A stretch of 64,000 bases of DNA from Filimonas lacunae (GCF_002355595.1 NZ_AP017422.1:6700823-6764822); one strand, 5' to 3'. Shown: positions 24,389 through 33,663, counted from the first letter of the stretch. Notes: generated by a model from the letters alone, not told the origin. A program made the numbers and translations.

Positions 24389-25648
24389 ATGAACGACCGG
24401 ATCAGTGAAAAATTGAGCATATTGGCCGATGCTGCCAAGTATGATGTGAGCTGTTCTTCCAGCGGAAGCAAACGCGAAAATGTGAACAAAGGGCTGGGCA
24501 ATGCGGCCGGCGGCATGGGCATTTGCCATGCCTACACCGAAGACGGGCGCTGCGTTTCGCTGTTAAAAATACTATTGACCAATTACTGTATTTTTAATTG
24601 CGCCTACTGCGTAAGCCGCAGTAGCAACGACGTAAAAAGAGCCGCTTTTACCGTAGACGAAGTGGTAGAGCTTACCATTAATTTTTACCGGCGCAACTAT
24701 ATCGAAGGGCTGTTTTTAAGCTCCGGCATCTTTAAAAATGCCGACTATACCATGGAAAGACTGGTACTGATTGCTAAAAAACTACGCACCGAACACAACT
24801 TTCACGGCTACATTCACCTGAAAGCCATTCCGGGCGCCAGCAATGAACTGATGAGGCAGGCCGGGCTGTATGCGGACAGGCTAAGCGTGAACGTAGAAAT
24901 GCCTACGGAACAAAGCCTGCAATTGCTGGCCCCTGAAAAAAACAGGCAGGACATGTTGCAACCTATGCACTATCTGAAAACCCAGATTCTGCAACACCAG
25001 GAAGAAAAGAAAACCAGCCGGCACCTGCCCCTGTTTGCCCCTGCCGGCCAAAGCACCCAGATGGTAATTGGGGCCACGCCCGAAAACGATATGCAGGTGC
25101 TGCTGATGGCCAACTATTTCTATAAAAAGATGCAGTTAAAGCGGGTATACTACTCCGGCTATGTGCCTATCAGCAACGATAACCGCCTGCCGGCTATTGG
25201 CACACCCGTGCCTATGATACGCGAAAACCGCCTGTACCAGGCAGATTGGCTAATGCGGTTTTACGGCTTTGCAGCCGGCGAACTGGTAGCCCCCGATCAT
25301 CCGCACCTGGATATGGATATAGACCCCAAACTAAGCTGGGCATTACGCAACCTGCATGTATTTCCTTTAGACGTTAATAAAGCTGATGTAGAACTGATCA
25401 TGCGTGTGCCTGGCATTGGCGTAGGCTCGGCGCACAAAATAGTTGCAGCCCGGCGTTTTAACCTGCTTACCCACGATCATTTGCAAAAAATAGGCATTGC
25501 TTATAACAGGGCTAAATACTTTATCACCTGTAAAGGTCCCGGCACCCTGGTAAAAGACTACACCCCCCTGCAAATAAAACAGCAGATACTGGCCATGCAG
25601 CATAGCAAGTACCAACCCAATTTTTCACCACAGCTTACCCTCTTTTAA
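24389..25648 (+). CDS. Putative DNA modification/repair radical SAM protein with helix-hairpin-helix
   Basis: A 419-residue protein with the radical SAM cluster motif CxxxCxxC at C67-C71-C74 ('NYCIFNCAYC') and a TIM-barrel-like core. A C-terminal helix-hairpin-helix, typical of DNA binding, is visible in 'LIMRVPGIGVGSAHKIVAARR', split over the hairpin. This fits the family described as radical SAM proteins linked to uracil-DNA glycosylase-like partners. The next gene, 3 bp downstream, is the usual companion (DUF4130/TIGR03915). The pair is thought to act in DNA repair or base modification; the reaction is not established. Cytoplasmic. Confidence 0.9.
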   Translation: MNDRISEKLSILADAAKYDVSCSSSGSKRENVNKGLGNAAGGMGICHAYTEDGRCVSLLKILLTNYCIFNCAYCVSRSSNDVKRAAFTVDEVVELTINFYRRNYIEGLFLSSGIFKNADYTMERLVLIAKKLRTEHNFHGYIHLKAIPGASNELMRQAGLYADRLSVNVEMPTEQSLQLLAPEKNRQDMLQPMHYLKTQILQHQEEKKTSRHLPLFAPAGQSTQMVIGATPENDMQVLLMANYFYKKMQLKRVYYSGYVPISNDNRLPAIGTPVPMIRENRLYQADWLMRFYGFAAGELVAPDHPHLDMDIDPKLSWALRNLHVFPLDVNKADVELIMRVPGIGVGSAHKIVAARRFNLLTHDHLQKIGIAYNRAKYFITCKGPGTLVKDYTPLQIKQQILAMQHSKYQPNFSPQLTLF

Positions 25649-25651
25649 ACT

Positions 25652-26419
25652 ATGCACACACTCGTATTTGACGGCAGCTTTCAGGGATTGTTATCAGCAG
25701 TATTTACCGTGTTTGAATACAAACTGCAACAGGTACAACTAGTTACCCCACAACAGCCCTTGCCCCTGTTTGGGAACCGGCAGGAAGTGATTACCCACAC
25801 CGCCCAGGCACAACGCGTATGGAACGGCTTATTGCGCTATATCTCCCCCGAAGCCCGGCAGCAACTGTATAAAGCGTTTTTATCAGAACAGGATACCATG
25901 CCTCAAATCCTGCTTACGTATATGCAATATGCTTTTGCCCAACAGGCCGCAGTAGAAAAAAACTTTAGTCATCCGGCTGTGCTGGCCGTGCATCAGACTG
26001 CACAAAAGGTGCACCGCGAAAAGCACCGTATGGAAGCTTTTGTGCGCTTTCACCTTACTAAAGACCAGCTATACTACGCCGTAGTAGAACCCGACTTTAA
26101 TGTACTTCCCCTGATAAGCGAGCATTTTGAAAAAAGATATGCCGATCAGCAATGGATGATCTACGATGCCCGCAGAAAATATGGCATCTACTACGATTTA
26201 ACCACTGTAACCGCCATTGAAATGGATTTTAACACCTCCCTGCAACAAGGCAGGAATATTGCTGCCGCTTACGATGAAAAAGAAGAACAGTACCAGCATT
26301 TATGGCAACAATACTTTGCGCATGTAAATATTGCTGCCCGAAAAAATACCGCCCTGCATATCAGGCACATGCCCCTGCGTTACTGGAAATACCTGCCCGA
26401 AAAACAACCTGCCCGGTAA
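25652..26419 (+). CDS. DUF4130 (TIGR03915-type) DNA-metabolism protein
   Basis: A 255-residue cytoplasmic protein beginning MHTLVFDGSFQGLLSAVFTVFEYK, the characteristic start of this family. It continues with 'MEAFVRFHLTKDQLYYAVVEPDFNVLPLISEHFEKRY' in adjoining motifs and 'WMIYDARRKYGIYYD'. It follows the radical SAM gene by 3 bp and is its conserved partner. In some bacteria the family is fused to a uracil-DNA-glycosylase-like domain; here the C-terminus stops without one. Function in DNA repair is inferred from context. Confidence 0.88.
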   Translation: MHTLVFDGSFQGLLSAVFTVFEYKLQQVQLVTPQQPLPLFGNRQEVITHTAQAQRVWNGLLRYISPEARQQLYKAFLSEQDTMPQILLTYMQYAFAQQAAVEKNFSHPAVLAVHQTAQKVHREKHRMEAFVRFHLTKDQLYYAVVEPDFNVLPLISEHFEKRYADQQWMIYDARRKYGIYYDLTTVTAIEMDFNTSLQQGRNIAAAYDEKEEQYQHLWQQYFAHVNIAARKNTALHIRHMPLRYWKYLPEKQPAR

Positions 26420-26466
26420 CGAACTGGCAGGATAATTGAACCTGGTATAGAATAAAACTTACCATT

Positions 26467-26667
26467 ATGAAACAGATAGCAGTCCTGTTGCTGGTTGTAG
26501 CATTTACTACCAGCTGTGGCAATAATAATAGCAACCAGGTACCATCCGATTCTCTTCCTCCAGGCGATCATACCATACAGCAAGACACTATAGGCCAGGG
26601 AGATACCATCAACAGAAACAAGGTTATGACAGACACTATTGCACGTAAACGCGCTCCTATGAATTAG
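26467..26667 (+). CDS. Small predicted lipoprotein (66 aa)
   Basis: Starts MKQIAVLLLVVAFTTSCGNNN: a short signal peptide followed by a lipobox-like TTSC, then an Asn/Ser/Asp/Thr-rich tail with no fold. Such short lipoproteins are common in Bacteroidota. It lies 47 bp after the DUF4130 gene and may be transcribed with it or alone. No function can be given. Confidence 0.6.
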   Translation: MKQIAVLLLVVAFTTSCGNNNSNQVPSDSLPPGDHTIQQDTIGQGDTINRNKVMTDTIARKRAPMN

Positions 26668-26790
26668 CAAACAGTAGTTAGGCCATAATTTAAGATGGAT
26701 TATAATAAAGGCAGAATCCTTAAAATAAGTTTAAGAGAATCACCCCTTCCGCTTGAAGTAGTTATTTTGCGGCTTTAATTCTACAGGCAC

Positions 26791-27906
26791 ATGGCAGAAA
26801 AGCTTTCAGCAAACACAGCCGAAAGAGAGGAACAATTACGCCTTCAGGCGGTAAAAATATATCGCCACGGAAAACACAACTGGCAAAACGAGTTACAGGA
26901 AATGGTGGTGTTAGCTGCTTCTATCACAGGTGCCCCTGTGGTATTCCTTTCCATCATCGATGATGCGCAACAATACCTGATTGCTTCACAAGGTTGCATC
27001 CTCACAACTATTGCCAAAGAGCTTTCGCCTTGTGTGCAAATAATACAACAGCAAACAATACTTATCAGTAATAAAGGATTGCCACCCCATCACCCCTTTA
27101 CACAAACCTATGCCCCCTTACCTTTTTATGCCGGCATACCGCTTACCACCGCAGAAGGCTATATTATAGGCAGTCTTTGCATTATGGATACCACCACGCG
27201 GCAATTAACACCACAAGAAGTAGTAAGCCTGCAAGCCATTGCCCGTCAGGCAATGGAGATTATGAACAATGCTATTCACTTACAATATATCATAGGATGT
27301 AAAGAAGAAATGGCCGAAGCTGCTTTTTCCCTTCGCTCTGTACTGGACAACTCGCCCACCTTTCAGATACTGGTAAATACGCAGATGGAAATACTGGCGT
27401 TCAATGCAGCCGCCAACGAATTTGTAAAATTTGCCATAGGCAAAGGTTTGCAACAAGGCGAAAACATTATTCACTACTCCCCTCCCTCTTCTATCAGCAG
27501 CCTTATCAACAGCTTTAACAGAGCACTCAGTGGCGAAAGAGTATATGGCGAAAGGCAATTGAATTACGATGGCGGAGTAGAAACCTGGTGGGATGTGGTG
27601 TACTCTCCTGTACGCAGCAGCAAAGGAGATATTGTAGGCGTGGCTTTTAACGCCACAGACATTACCAGCCGCAAACAGAACGAACAAAAGCTACTGGTGC
27701 AAAACGAAAAGCTGAAAGAAATTGCCCAGATACAGTCGCATCAGGTTCGTGGCCCGCTTACGTCTATACTGGGCATTCTTAGCCTGATCAAAGAAGATAA
27801 CTACCAGGCCAGTACCGAATATTTATTACTGTTGGAAAAAGCCGCTATTCAAATGGATGAAAACATCCGCCGCATTGTAACCCTTAACAGGAAAAGCAAT
27901 GCTTAA
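26791..27906 (+). CDS. GAF-PAS sensor protein with histidine phosphoacceptor helix but no kinase domain
   Basis: A 371-residue cytoplasmic protein. A GAF domain covers about 20-155 ('VVFLSIIDDAQQYLIASQG', 'GSLCIMDTTTRQLTPQE'), and a PAS domain about 180-295 ('VLDNSPTFQILVNTQMEILAFNAAA', 'PVRSSKGDIVGVAFNATDIT'). A histidine-kinase dimerisation helix follows with a candidate phosphoacceptor in 'IQSHQVRGPLTSILG' (about 310-325). The sequence then ends after about 45 residues without the HATPase domain. It may be a scaffold or act in trans with a phosphotransfer partner. The stop overlaps the convergent GH43 stop. No frameshift scar is visible downstream, which is the GH43 coding region. Confidence 0.82.
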   Translation: MAEKLSANTAEREEQLRLQAVKIYRHGKHNWQNELQEMVVLAASITGAPVVFLSIIDDAQQYLIASQGCILTTIAKELSPCVQIIQQQTILISNKGLPPHHPFTQTYAPLPFYAGIPLTTAEGYIIGSLCIMDTTTRQLTPQEVVSLQAIARQAMEIMNNAIHLQYIIGCKEEMAEAAFSLRSVLDNSPTFQILVNTQMEILAFNAAANEFVKFAIGKGLQQGENIIHYSPPSSISSLINSFNRALSGERVYGERQLNYDGGVETWWDVVYSPVRSSKGDIVGVAFNATDITSRKQNEQKLLVQNEKLKEIAQIQSHQVRGPLTSILGILSLIKEDNYQASTEYLLLLEKAAIQMDENIRRIVTLNRKSNA

Positions 27907-29414
27907 TAGATATTACACTCCCATAAGCCAGCAGCGCCACCGGTTATTTTAATACGTATATAACGCGCCTTGCCAATAGCATTCACCACATGCGGGCTGC
28001 ACACTTTCTGCTCTGGCTGTGTACCACACACGGTCCAGTGAATGCCATCCACCGATTTCTCCATTATCCAGCTATTGCCATAGGTAGGAAATACAAAATA
28101 CATTTCGCAGGAATTAACCGTTTGCGTTTTACCTAAATCAAACTGAATCCAGGGCGCTTTATCGGCAGTATCTGCCCACCAGCGTGTTCCGTTACTGCCA
28201 TCCGCCGCATTAGCAGGTGTATAGGTAAAAGTTCGGCTGATTTCCTTTACACCTTTAAAAGCACCTTCGCCTCCTTCCGGATCAGCTTCTATTTTAGTGG
28301 TCACTACTTTTTCTTTTCTATAGCCCGATGCGGTGATCACCGCTTTGGCCGCTTTATTCAACCGCGGTCTCACCTTATATCTGCTCCACCACACTCCCTT
28401 GCCATCTACCTGCATAGGCTTTATAGTACCATCTGCATTAAACTGCATGCGGTTGGCAAACACCTGGCGGGTAGTACCCCCTTCGCCATATTCCAGGTAC
28501 AGGAAAATAAACTCATCCGTGCCCGGAAACTGAAACACGTTGCCATGCCCCGGCCCCCAGATGCCGGTGGCAGTATCAGAGCGGATAAAGATGTTTTTAC
28601 CTGCCGGCACTTCAAAAGCGCTTAACGGACTTTTACGACTGATCATATACCCATTGCAATAACTGGCGTGGCCCGATAAAGTGTAGAAGTAATAGTAAAT
28701 GCCTTTTCTTTTAAACAGGCCCGGCCCCTCGGAGTAGCCTTGCAGCTTAGTTGGGATACTTACCACATCCCCCTGCCTGGTAAGCAAATCATCCTGCAAG
28801 GCCGATGCAAAACGCCTGCGCCAATAGAGATAGGCTTTGCCATCCTCCTCTACAAAAGGCTCACCATCTATATCATCTGCTACCGGCTTCGTTTGCTCAG
28901 CAGCTTTATCGGGCTGGTTAAAATAAATACCTGTGCCATTGGTAAAAGCAAACGGACCAGCAGGATTATCTGCCACCACTGTATAAGTACCCACCTTATC
29001 ATCGGGTGTAACAATGGTAGGAAACAGGTAATACTTCCCGTTTTTATACACGGCTTTCCCAGGCGCCCAATAACGGAAATAGCCTGTTTTTTCCTTTCCT
29101 TTGGCATCGGTGAAAGCATAAGGCTTATCCCAATCCAACCCTGGCAGGGTTAAAGGGCCATCAAAATGCCAGTGAATAAAATCGGTTGACTTCCACACTA
29201 CCGGCGTGCCGCCTTTAGCCAGGCCGGCATCCACATCGGTAGTGGCATACAGGTAAAAAGTATCTTTAAACATTACCAGCGAAGGGTCGGCAATATTATC
29301 TGGCACCAGCGGGTTATAGGCTTTTGTTGCGGAGGTTCGTTGTTGCGCCCCGGCAGGTATCATACTTACACCAGCCAGCAATGCAGCGGTTACAACACGG
29401 GATAAGGGGTTCAT
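27903..29414 (-). CDS. Secreted glycoside hydrolase family 43 protein with C-terminal F5/8-type C domain
   Basis: A 503-residue exported enzyme (signal peptide ending AGA-Q near residue 23). GH43 five-bladed propeller catalytic acids are visible as D43 in 'NIADPSLVMF' (base), D183 in 'DIDGEPFVEED' (pKa modulator) and E229 in 'GYSEGPGLFKR' (acid). A discoidin-like carbohydrate-binding domain occupies about 365-503 ('GTRWWADTADKAPWIQFDLGK', split at the loop, and 'RYIRIKITGG'). GH43 enzymes remove arabinose, xylose or galactose from polysaccharides. It is the last gene of the polysaccharide operon. Confidence 0.92.
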   Translation of the reverse strand: MNPLSRVVTAALLAGVSMIPAGAQQRTSATKAYNPLVPDNIADPSLVMFKDTFYLYATTDVDAGLAKGGTPVVWKSTDFIHWHFDGPLTLPGLDWDKPYAFTDAKGKEKTGYFRYWAPGKAVYKNGKYYLFPTIVTPDDKVGTYTVVADNPAGPFAFTNGTGIYFNQPDKAAEQTKPVADDIDGEPFVEEDGKAYLYWRRRFASALQDDLLTRQGDVVSIPTKLQGYSEGPGLFKRKGIYYYFYTLSGHASYCNGYMISRKSPLSAFEVPAGKNIFIRSDTATGIWGPGHGNVFQFPGTDEFIFLYLEYGEGGTTRQVFANRMQFNADGTIKPMQVDGKGVWWSRYKVRPRLNKAAKAVITASGYRKEKVVTTKIEADPEGGEGAFKGVKEISRTFTYTPANAADGSNGTRWWADTADKAPWIQFDLGKTQTVNSCEMYFVFPTYGNSWIMEKSVDGIHWTVCGTQPEQKVCSPHVVNAIGKARYIRIKITGGAAGLWECNIY

Positions 29415-29453
29415 TGTTCAGTATTAAATGGAAGGTAAATGTAATAATAAACA

Positions 29454-30770
29454 CTAAAAAACAGGTTTCCACTCCAGCACGCTTACCGGTCTGGGCGGCA
29501 CATTTTCGGTTTTCTCTCCATCTCCCTGCGCCACCTGTTGCACAAACAAATGCAGTAACCCTTTGGTGTGCCACACATCTGTATCATACAAAGGCTCCCA
29601 TTGGTCTACCGATGCTTCGTAAATATCTTTTATCTCCCACTGCGAACGGGCTATGTTTTTACAGGTAGCTACCGAAATTTTACTTCCCCTTTCCGCATCA
29701 CGGAATATCACACAGGCGCTTACCTGTTTGCCTTTATTATTGACCACTACCTGCGGACGCGACACCGGTATTTTTTTGGTGCCCGTGCCACTTAAACTAA
29801 AAGAGGTAATGCGGCGGGTAATGATACTGCTGTGCCATTGACCCTGGTGATAATACACCAGCTGAAACTGTGGCACCTGCGTGCCTGCTGGCTTCCAGTA
29901 AGTGGCAATATAAGGGTTGCCCTTTTCATCGGCATACATGGCAGTTTGATTAATCAGCTCGCTTTGCTGCGGAATGCGGCAGGCATATTCTGCGGTAGCA
30001 GCAGTAATGGGCAGTGTATATTTTTCACCCGTTGTTTTTTCCCAGGTGATACCCCCATCTGTGCTGCGGGCATAACACATATCGTGATTAGTGGCCACAT
30101 CCGGCGATTCTCGCCATACCCACGAAATATGTATAGCGCCCTTTGCATCTACCGTTGTTTGGCAGTAGGCATTTCTTTTGCCTTCCCCATCTATCAGGTT
30201 ATCCTGTAACTGCACCCACTGGCGGGTAGCTATATCATATGTATTCACTACCAGGTTACCATTGCCTGATGCGCCATCGCGGTATAAAAAAAGCAGGTTG
30301 CCGCCGGGTAACTTATAAAACTCAGGGTACGCTACTTTTTGTTCGTGCTTACCTGTCATAACCATAGGCGCTTCCATTTGCAAAGCACCAGGCGCAACAC
30401 TACGCGTATAGTGTAACACATTGTTATGATGATCCCACGACAGGTGCAAATACCCCTTACCATCGGTCATAATGCTAATGGCATTATGTGCATCACTGGC
30501 ATTACCGGTAAAAGCGGTGGTATGTAATATCCATTGGCTTTTCCCCAGCTTTCTTTTACCCAGCACCACCTGTTTATTCACATTATAAAAAGCAATAAAC
30601 TGCGTATCCTTATAAGTAGTTAAGGCATTCTTTCTAAAAATCACCGCATTCACCGAGTTGGCAGCCCATCCATCGGCCACTGGTATCAATTGCGCTTTTT
30701 GCTGGGCTATAGCACCTATGCCATAACACAGCGTGGCTGCACACAGCAAGCCTATTCCTCGCTTTCTCAT
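29454..30770 (-). CDS. Secreted BNR_4-repeat protein, candidate polysaccharide lyase
   Basis: A 438-residue exported protein (signal peptide to about residue 22) with a repeated beta-propeller pattern: 'HLSWDHHNNVLHYTRS', 'NTYDIATRQWVQL', 'HISWVWRESPDVATNHDMCYARSTDGG'. The 'SWDHHNNVLHYTRS' stretch and paired histidines are typical of the BNR_4 group, which contains PL24/PL25 ulvan lyases and rhamnose-glucuronate lyases. A lyase producing an unsaturated glucuronyl end would feed the neighbouring GH88. Its start overlaps the GH88 stop by 4 bp. Lyase activity is inference from fold and neighbour. Confidence 0.78.
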   Translation of the reverse strand: MRKRGIGLLCAATLCYGIGAIAQQKAQLIPVADGWAANSVNAVIFRKNALTTYKDTQFIAFYNVNKQVVLGKRKLGKSQWILHTTAFTGNASDAHNAISIMTDGKGYLHLSWDHHNNVLHYTRSVAPGALQMEAPMVMTGKHEQKVAYPEFYKLPGGNLLFLYRDGASGNGNLVVNTYDIATRQWVQLQDNLIDGEGKRNAYCQTTVDAKGAIHISWVWRESPDVATNHDMCYARSTDGGITWEKTTGEKYTLPITAATAEYACRIPQQSELINQTAMYADEKGNPYIATYWKPAGTQVPQFQLVYYHQGQWHSSIITRRITSFSLSGTGTKKIPVSRPQVVVNNKGKQVSACVIFRDAERGSKISVATCKNIARSQWEIKDIYEASVDQWEPLYDTDVWHTKGLLHLFVQQVAQGDGEKTENVPPRPVSVLEWKPVF

Positions 30771-31966
30771 AATGCTTTATAACGTAACATGGCTTCTACA
30801 AAATAATAATCGGCATAAGTAAGTGGCACATCTATCTCGGTTTTGTTAGGCATATGCCCTACACAATGCTGAATCATATATCCACCATTAGCGCCACCGG
30901 TAGCCTGGTAATGCGAAGAAGACAAGCCGCGCAACATGGTTTCCGCTGTATGTACATATCCGCTGCCTGTTTTGGCCGGCACGTACTTGCTTAATTCTAA
31001 AAATGCCGAAGCCATCACGCTGGCGGCAGAAGCATCACGCAAGGCATAGGGAATGCCAGGTGCATTAAAATCCCAGTAAGGAATTTTATCGGCGGGCATA
31101 TTCGGATGGTTCAGTATAAAAGAAGCAATATGATTGGCCTGGTCCAGGTATTTACGATCGTGTGTTTCGCGATACATTACCGTATAGCCATATAAACCCC
31201 AGGCCTGTCCGCGGGCCCAGGCCGAAGAATCCGCATTCCCCTGTGCTGTTTTCTTTTCCTTTACCGCACCGGTTTCTGCATTGTAGTTAACTACATGGTA
31301 CGAGCTGTAATCGTGGCGAAAATGGTTTTTCATAGTAGTGTTGGCATGCGTTACCGCTATCTGGTAAAAAGAAGAATCGCCTGTTACATGCGTGGCCCAA
31401 AACAGCAATTCCAGGTTCATCATGTTATCAATGATCACCAGGAAGTCGCCCGGCTTTGAGTCCCACGATTTAATACAACCCGTAACCGGGTTAAAACGGC
31501 TGGCCAGCGATTTGGCGCTGTTGATGAGTATCTGTTTATATTTTTCCCGGGGCTGTACATAGTTGGCATTACCAAAACTGCAAAACATCATAAAACCCAG
31601 GTCGTGCGTAGTAGTGTTGTACTGTTCTTTTTCCAGTGACTGTAAACGAAGCAATGCTTCATTGTAAGAAGCGGTGTCGCCGGTAGCTTTATACAGGTAC
31701 AATAAAGTGCCGGGATAAAAACCACTGCACCACCATTCACTGGTAGAGGTTTCGGCACTTTGTTTATTGCTATGCCAGGTTTTAGGAAAGCGGCCTGCCG
31801 GAGTGTTTTGCTTTAGCACCCGGTATTGTGCTACTCCATTAGACAGGTTTTTGTCTATCTGCTGTAACAACGCTTTGTCTTTCTTTACTTTCTGAGCCAT
31901 GCCGGCATTACTTCCCCAGCTCATCATACTTAGTAACCCTGCTGCAAGCAAACTGATCTTTCGCAT
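30767..31966 (-). CDS. Glycoside hydrolase family 88 unsaturated glucuronyl hydrolase
   Basis: A 399-residue exported protein (signal peptide to about residue 24) with an alpha/alpha-barrel. The two family acids are D122 in 'THDLGFMM' and D180 in 'LVIIDNMMNLELL', and the binding-site stretch 'SAWARGQAWGLYGYTVMYRE' follows. GH88 removes 4,5-unsaturated glucuronic acid from oligosaccharides made by lyases, by vinyl-ether hydration. It implies that a polysaccharide lyase acts earlier in the pathway. Flanked by the beta-helix gene (9-bp gap) and the BNR_4 gene (4-bp overlap). Confidence 0.93.
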   Translation of the reverse strand: MRKISLLAAGLLSMMSWGSNAGMAQKVKKDKALLQQIDKNLSNGVAQYRVLKQNTPAGRFPKTWHSNKQSAETSTSEWWCSGFYPGTLLYLYKATGDTASYNEALLRLQSLEKEQYNTTTHDLGFMMFCSFGNANYVQPREKYKQILINSAKSLASRFNPVTGCIKSWDSKPGDFLVIIDNMMNLELLFWATHVTGDSSFYQIAVTHANTTMKNHFRHDYSSYHVVNYNAETGAVKEKKTAQGNADSSAWARGQAWGLYGYTVMYRETHDRKYLDQANHIASFILNHPNMPADKIPYWDFNAPGIPYALRDASAASVMASAFLELSKYVPAKTGSGYVHTAETMLRGLSSSHYQATGGANGGYMIQHCVGHMPNKTEIDVPLTYADYYFVEAMLRYKAL

Positions 31967-31975
31967 AGTATTGGT

Positions 31976-33580
31976 TTAACGATTGCATTGCTGTATACCC
32001 ACTGAAGGCTTTTCGCCAATGCCAATCCAATTTCCAAAATAATCTTTCAATGGTTTGTTCCCGATAGGTATGCCATGTCCTGCGCAGGATGCAGTATCTT
32101 TTAGCCGGAAAGCAGCAGGTTGGTTACCTGCAAAAACATCTTCCGTAACAAAAGCAGGCGGCTGGATAATGGCAAAACTATCTTCCGGCAAAATAGGAAA
32201 TAAACCGTAATACATATTATTACAAAATCGAATTAAAGAACTATTGCCATATTTCACCCCCGTGCCTTCCTGTAAACAAAACATATTATTTGCCAGCAAC
32301 ACATCGGCCGCAAAACCACCCCAGTTATCAAAAGCAATAAAGTTGCTATCCAGTTTACTGCCAGCCCGCTGTTTACGCACCACCAGGTTATTGTAAATGC
32401 GCGCATTTTTTACCGGCCCCGGCACATGTATCAGCGGCGAAAAACCGGCATGCCTGCCCGTGCTTCTGAACCCATCATTAATGCTGATGTTATAACGCAC
32501 CACTGTTCCGGTATTGCCTGCACTCACCGGGTGCTTTACCCCGCCATCATCACATATCAGCAAAAAGCCCCCTTCATTATCATGGCTATAGTTGTATTGT
32601 ATCACCGTGTTGTTACAATTCCAGTCTGCATCAAATCCCTGCCCGTCCCAGGGCGCTTTATGGTCGCTTACTTCGTTATACTGTATCACCGTGTTATCGC
32701 AACTCCAGGGCCATATACCCGCCGCTGCTTCGCCATCGGGCAGCAAACGCGGGCAGTTTTTCATGCGGTTATATTCCACCAGGGCACTATCGCATCCGGT
32801 GGGTACAATGCCATCGCCTGGTACCCCCTCTATCACATTACCCCGTATCACCACCTGCTTATTGGGCAGCCACGCATGCCGCTCCCAGTTACCATTGATC
32901 AGTATGCCGTTGCGGGCACAGTTGCTGATAACGCAATGCTCAATCCATACATCTTCATACCACGAAGGCGTTTGCTTACCTGTATTACTCACTATAATCC
33001 CTGCCCCGCCACCTTTGTTTTTTACCAGGCTGCCGTTTACCTCTTTCACCTCCAGTTGTTGCAGGCGTATATGGCGGGCTACACCATAGTTATTTAATTC
33101 TACCCACACACCACAACGGCCTGGCGCCCGTTCTGTTCCGGTATTGGAAACCGCCAGATTCATCACCTGCCAACCCTGTGTGTTATACAAATGAATGGCC
33201 GCTACACTTTTACCAGCTGCCCTTATCTCTGGCTTTGCTCCCGGACCATAACTGGCTATGGTAATTACTCCCGGCAACCCGTTGGCCACTTTATCGCTCC
33301 GCTTCGGCTGCAAACAGCCTTCAAACACCTCACCAGCTTTCAACAACAGGCTATCTCCTGCTGCAAACCGGTGGGCATTTACCCTGTTCAGGGTTTTCCA
33401 GGCCTGCTTTTTATCCGTGCCCTTACAGGCATCGTTGCCAGCTGCCGCATCTACATAATACGTTATTCCCGTTTGGGCTGTTGCATGCCCTATATGCCCA
33501 AAGCAGGCACAGGCACATACAAAGGCAGCCACTATGCTATTAGTCGCCTGGTTCATCTGCTCATCGTTTAGGTAATACAA
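31976..33580 (-). CDS. Secreted right-handed parallel beta-helix protein
   Basis: A 534-residue exported protein with many short 20-25-residue beta-helix turns ('NNYGVARHIRLQQLEV', 'VWIEHCVISNCARNGILINGN', 'VIRGNVIEGVPGDGIVP', 'NTVIQYNEVSDHKAPWDGQGFD', 'NNTVIQYNYSHDNEGGFLLICDD'). Folds of this kind include several polysaccharide lyases, epimerases and non-catalytic carbohydrate proteins. No clear PL catalytic lysine/arginine pattern can be assigned by eye. It is encoded between the lipoproteins and the GH88 gene, so it probably acts on the same uronate-containing glycan. A start at M9 (33556) is equally good and gives a cleaner signal peptide. Confidence 0.85.
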   Translation of the reverse strand: MYYLNDEQMNQATNSIVAAFVCACACFGHIGHATAQTGITYYVDAAAGNDACKGTDKKQAWKTLNRVNAHRFAAGDSLLLKAGEVFEGCLQPKRSDKVANGLPGVITIASYGPGAKPEIRAAGKSVAAIHLYNTQGWQVMNLAVSNTGTERAPGRCGVWVELNNYGVARHIRLQQLEVKEVNGSLVKNKGGGAGIIVSNTGKQTPSWYEDVWIEHCVISNCARNGILINGNWERHAWLPNKQVVIRGNVIEGVPGDGIVPTGCDSALVEYNRMKNCPRLLPDGEAAAGIWPWSCDNTVIQYNEVSDHKAPWDGQGFDADWNCNNTVIQYNYSHDNEGGFLLICDDGGVKHPVSAGNTGTVVRYNISINDGFRSTGRHAGFSPLIHVPGPVKNARIYNNLVVRKQRAGSKLDSNFIAFDNWGGFAADVLLANNMFCLQEGTGVKYGNSSLIRFCNNMYYGLFPILPEDSFAIIQPPAFVTEDVFAGNQPAAFRLKDTASCAGHGIPIGNKPLKDYFGNWIGIGEKPSVGIQQCNR

Positions 33581-33584
33581 TAGA

Positions 33585-33639
33585 GCCCCCTTTACCAGTG
33601 GCGTAAAGCAACTGCTATTTCACCGCGTGTAAAGGGGGC
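33585..33639 (-). promoter_or_regulatory. Long intercistronic stem-loop between lipoprotein and enzyme parts of the operon
   Basis: Perfect 11-bp outer arms (GCCCCCTTTAC at 33585-33595 with GTAAAGGGGGC at 33629-33639) and a partly paired 33-nt interior. It is just upstream of the beta-helix gene and has no terminal T-run, so it fits an RNA-stability or processing element that lets SusC/SusD/lipoprotein mRNA persist relative to the enzyme genes. Confidence 0.6.
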
Positions 33640-33663
33640 AAATCAACAAAAAAGAGGGGCTTA

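Noticed and set aside
32426-33097. 223-aa plus-strand frame inside the beta-helix gene
   Set aside because: Antisense shadow of a repeated beta-helix protein. The sense strand has a signal peptide and clear helix turns.
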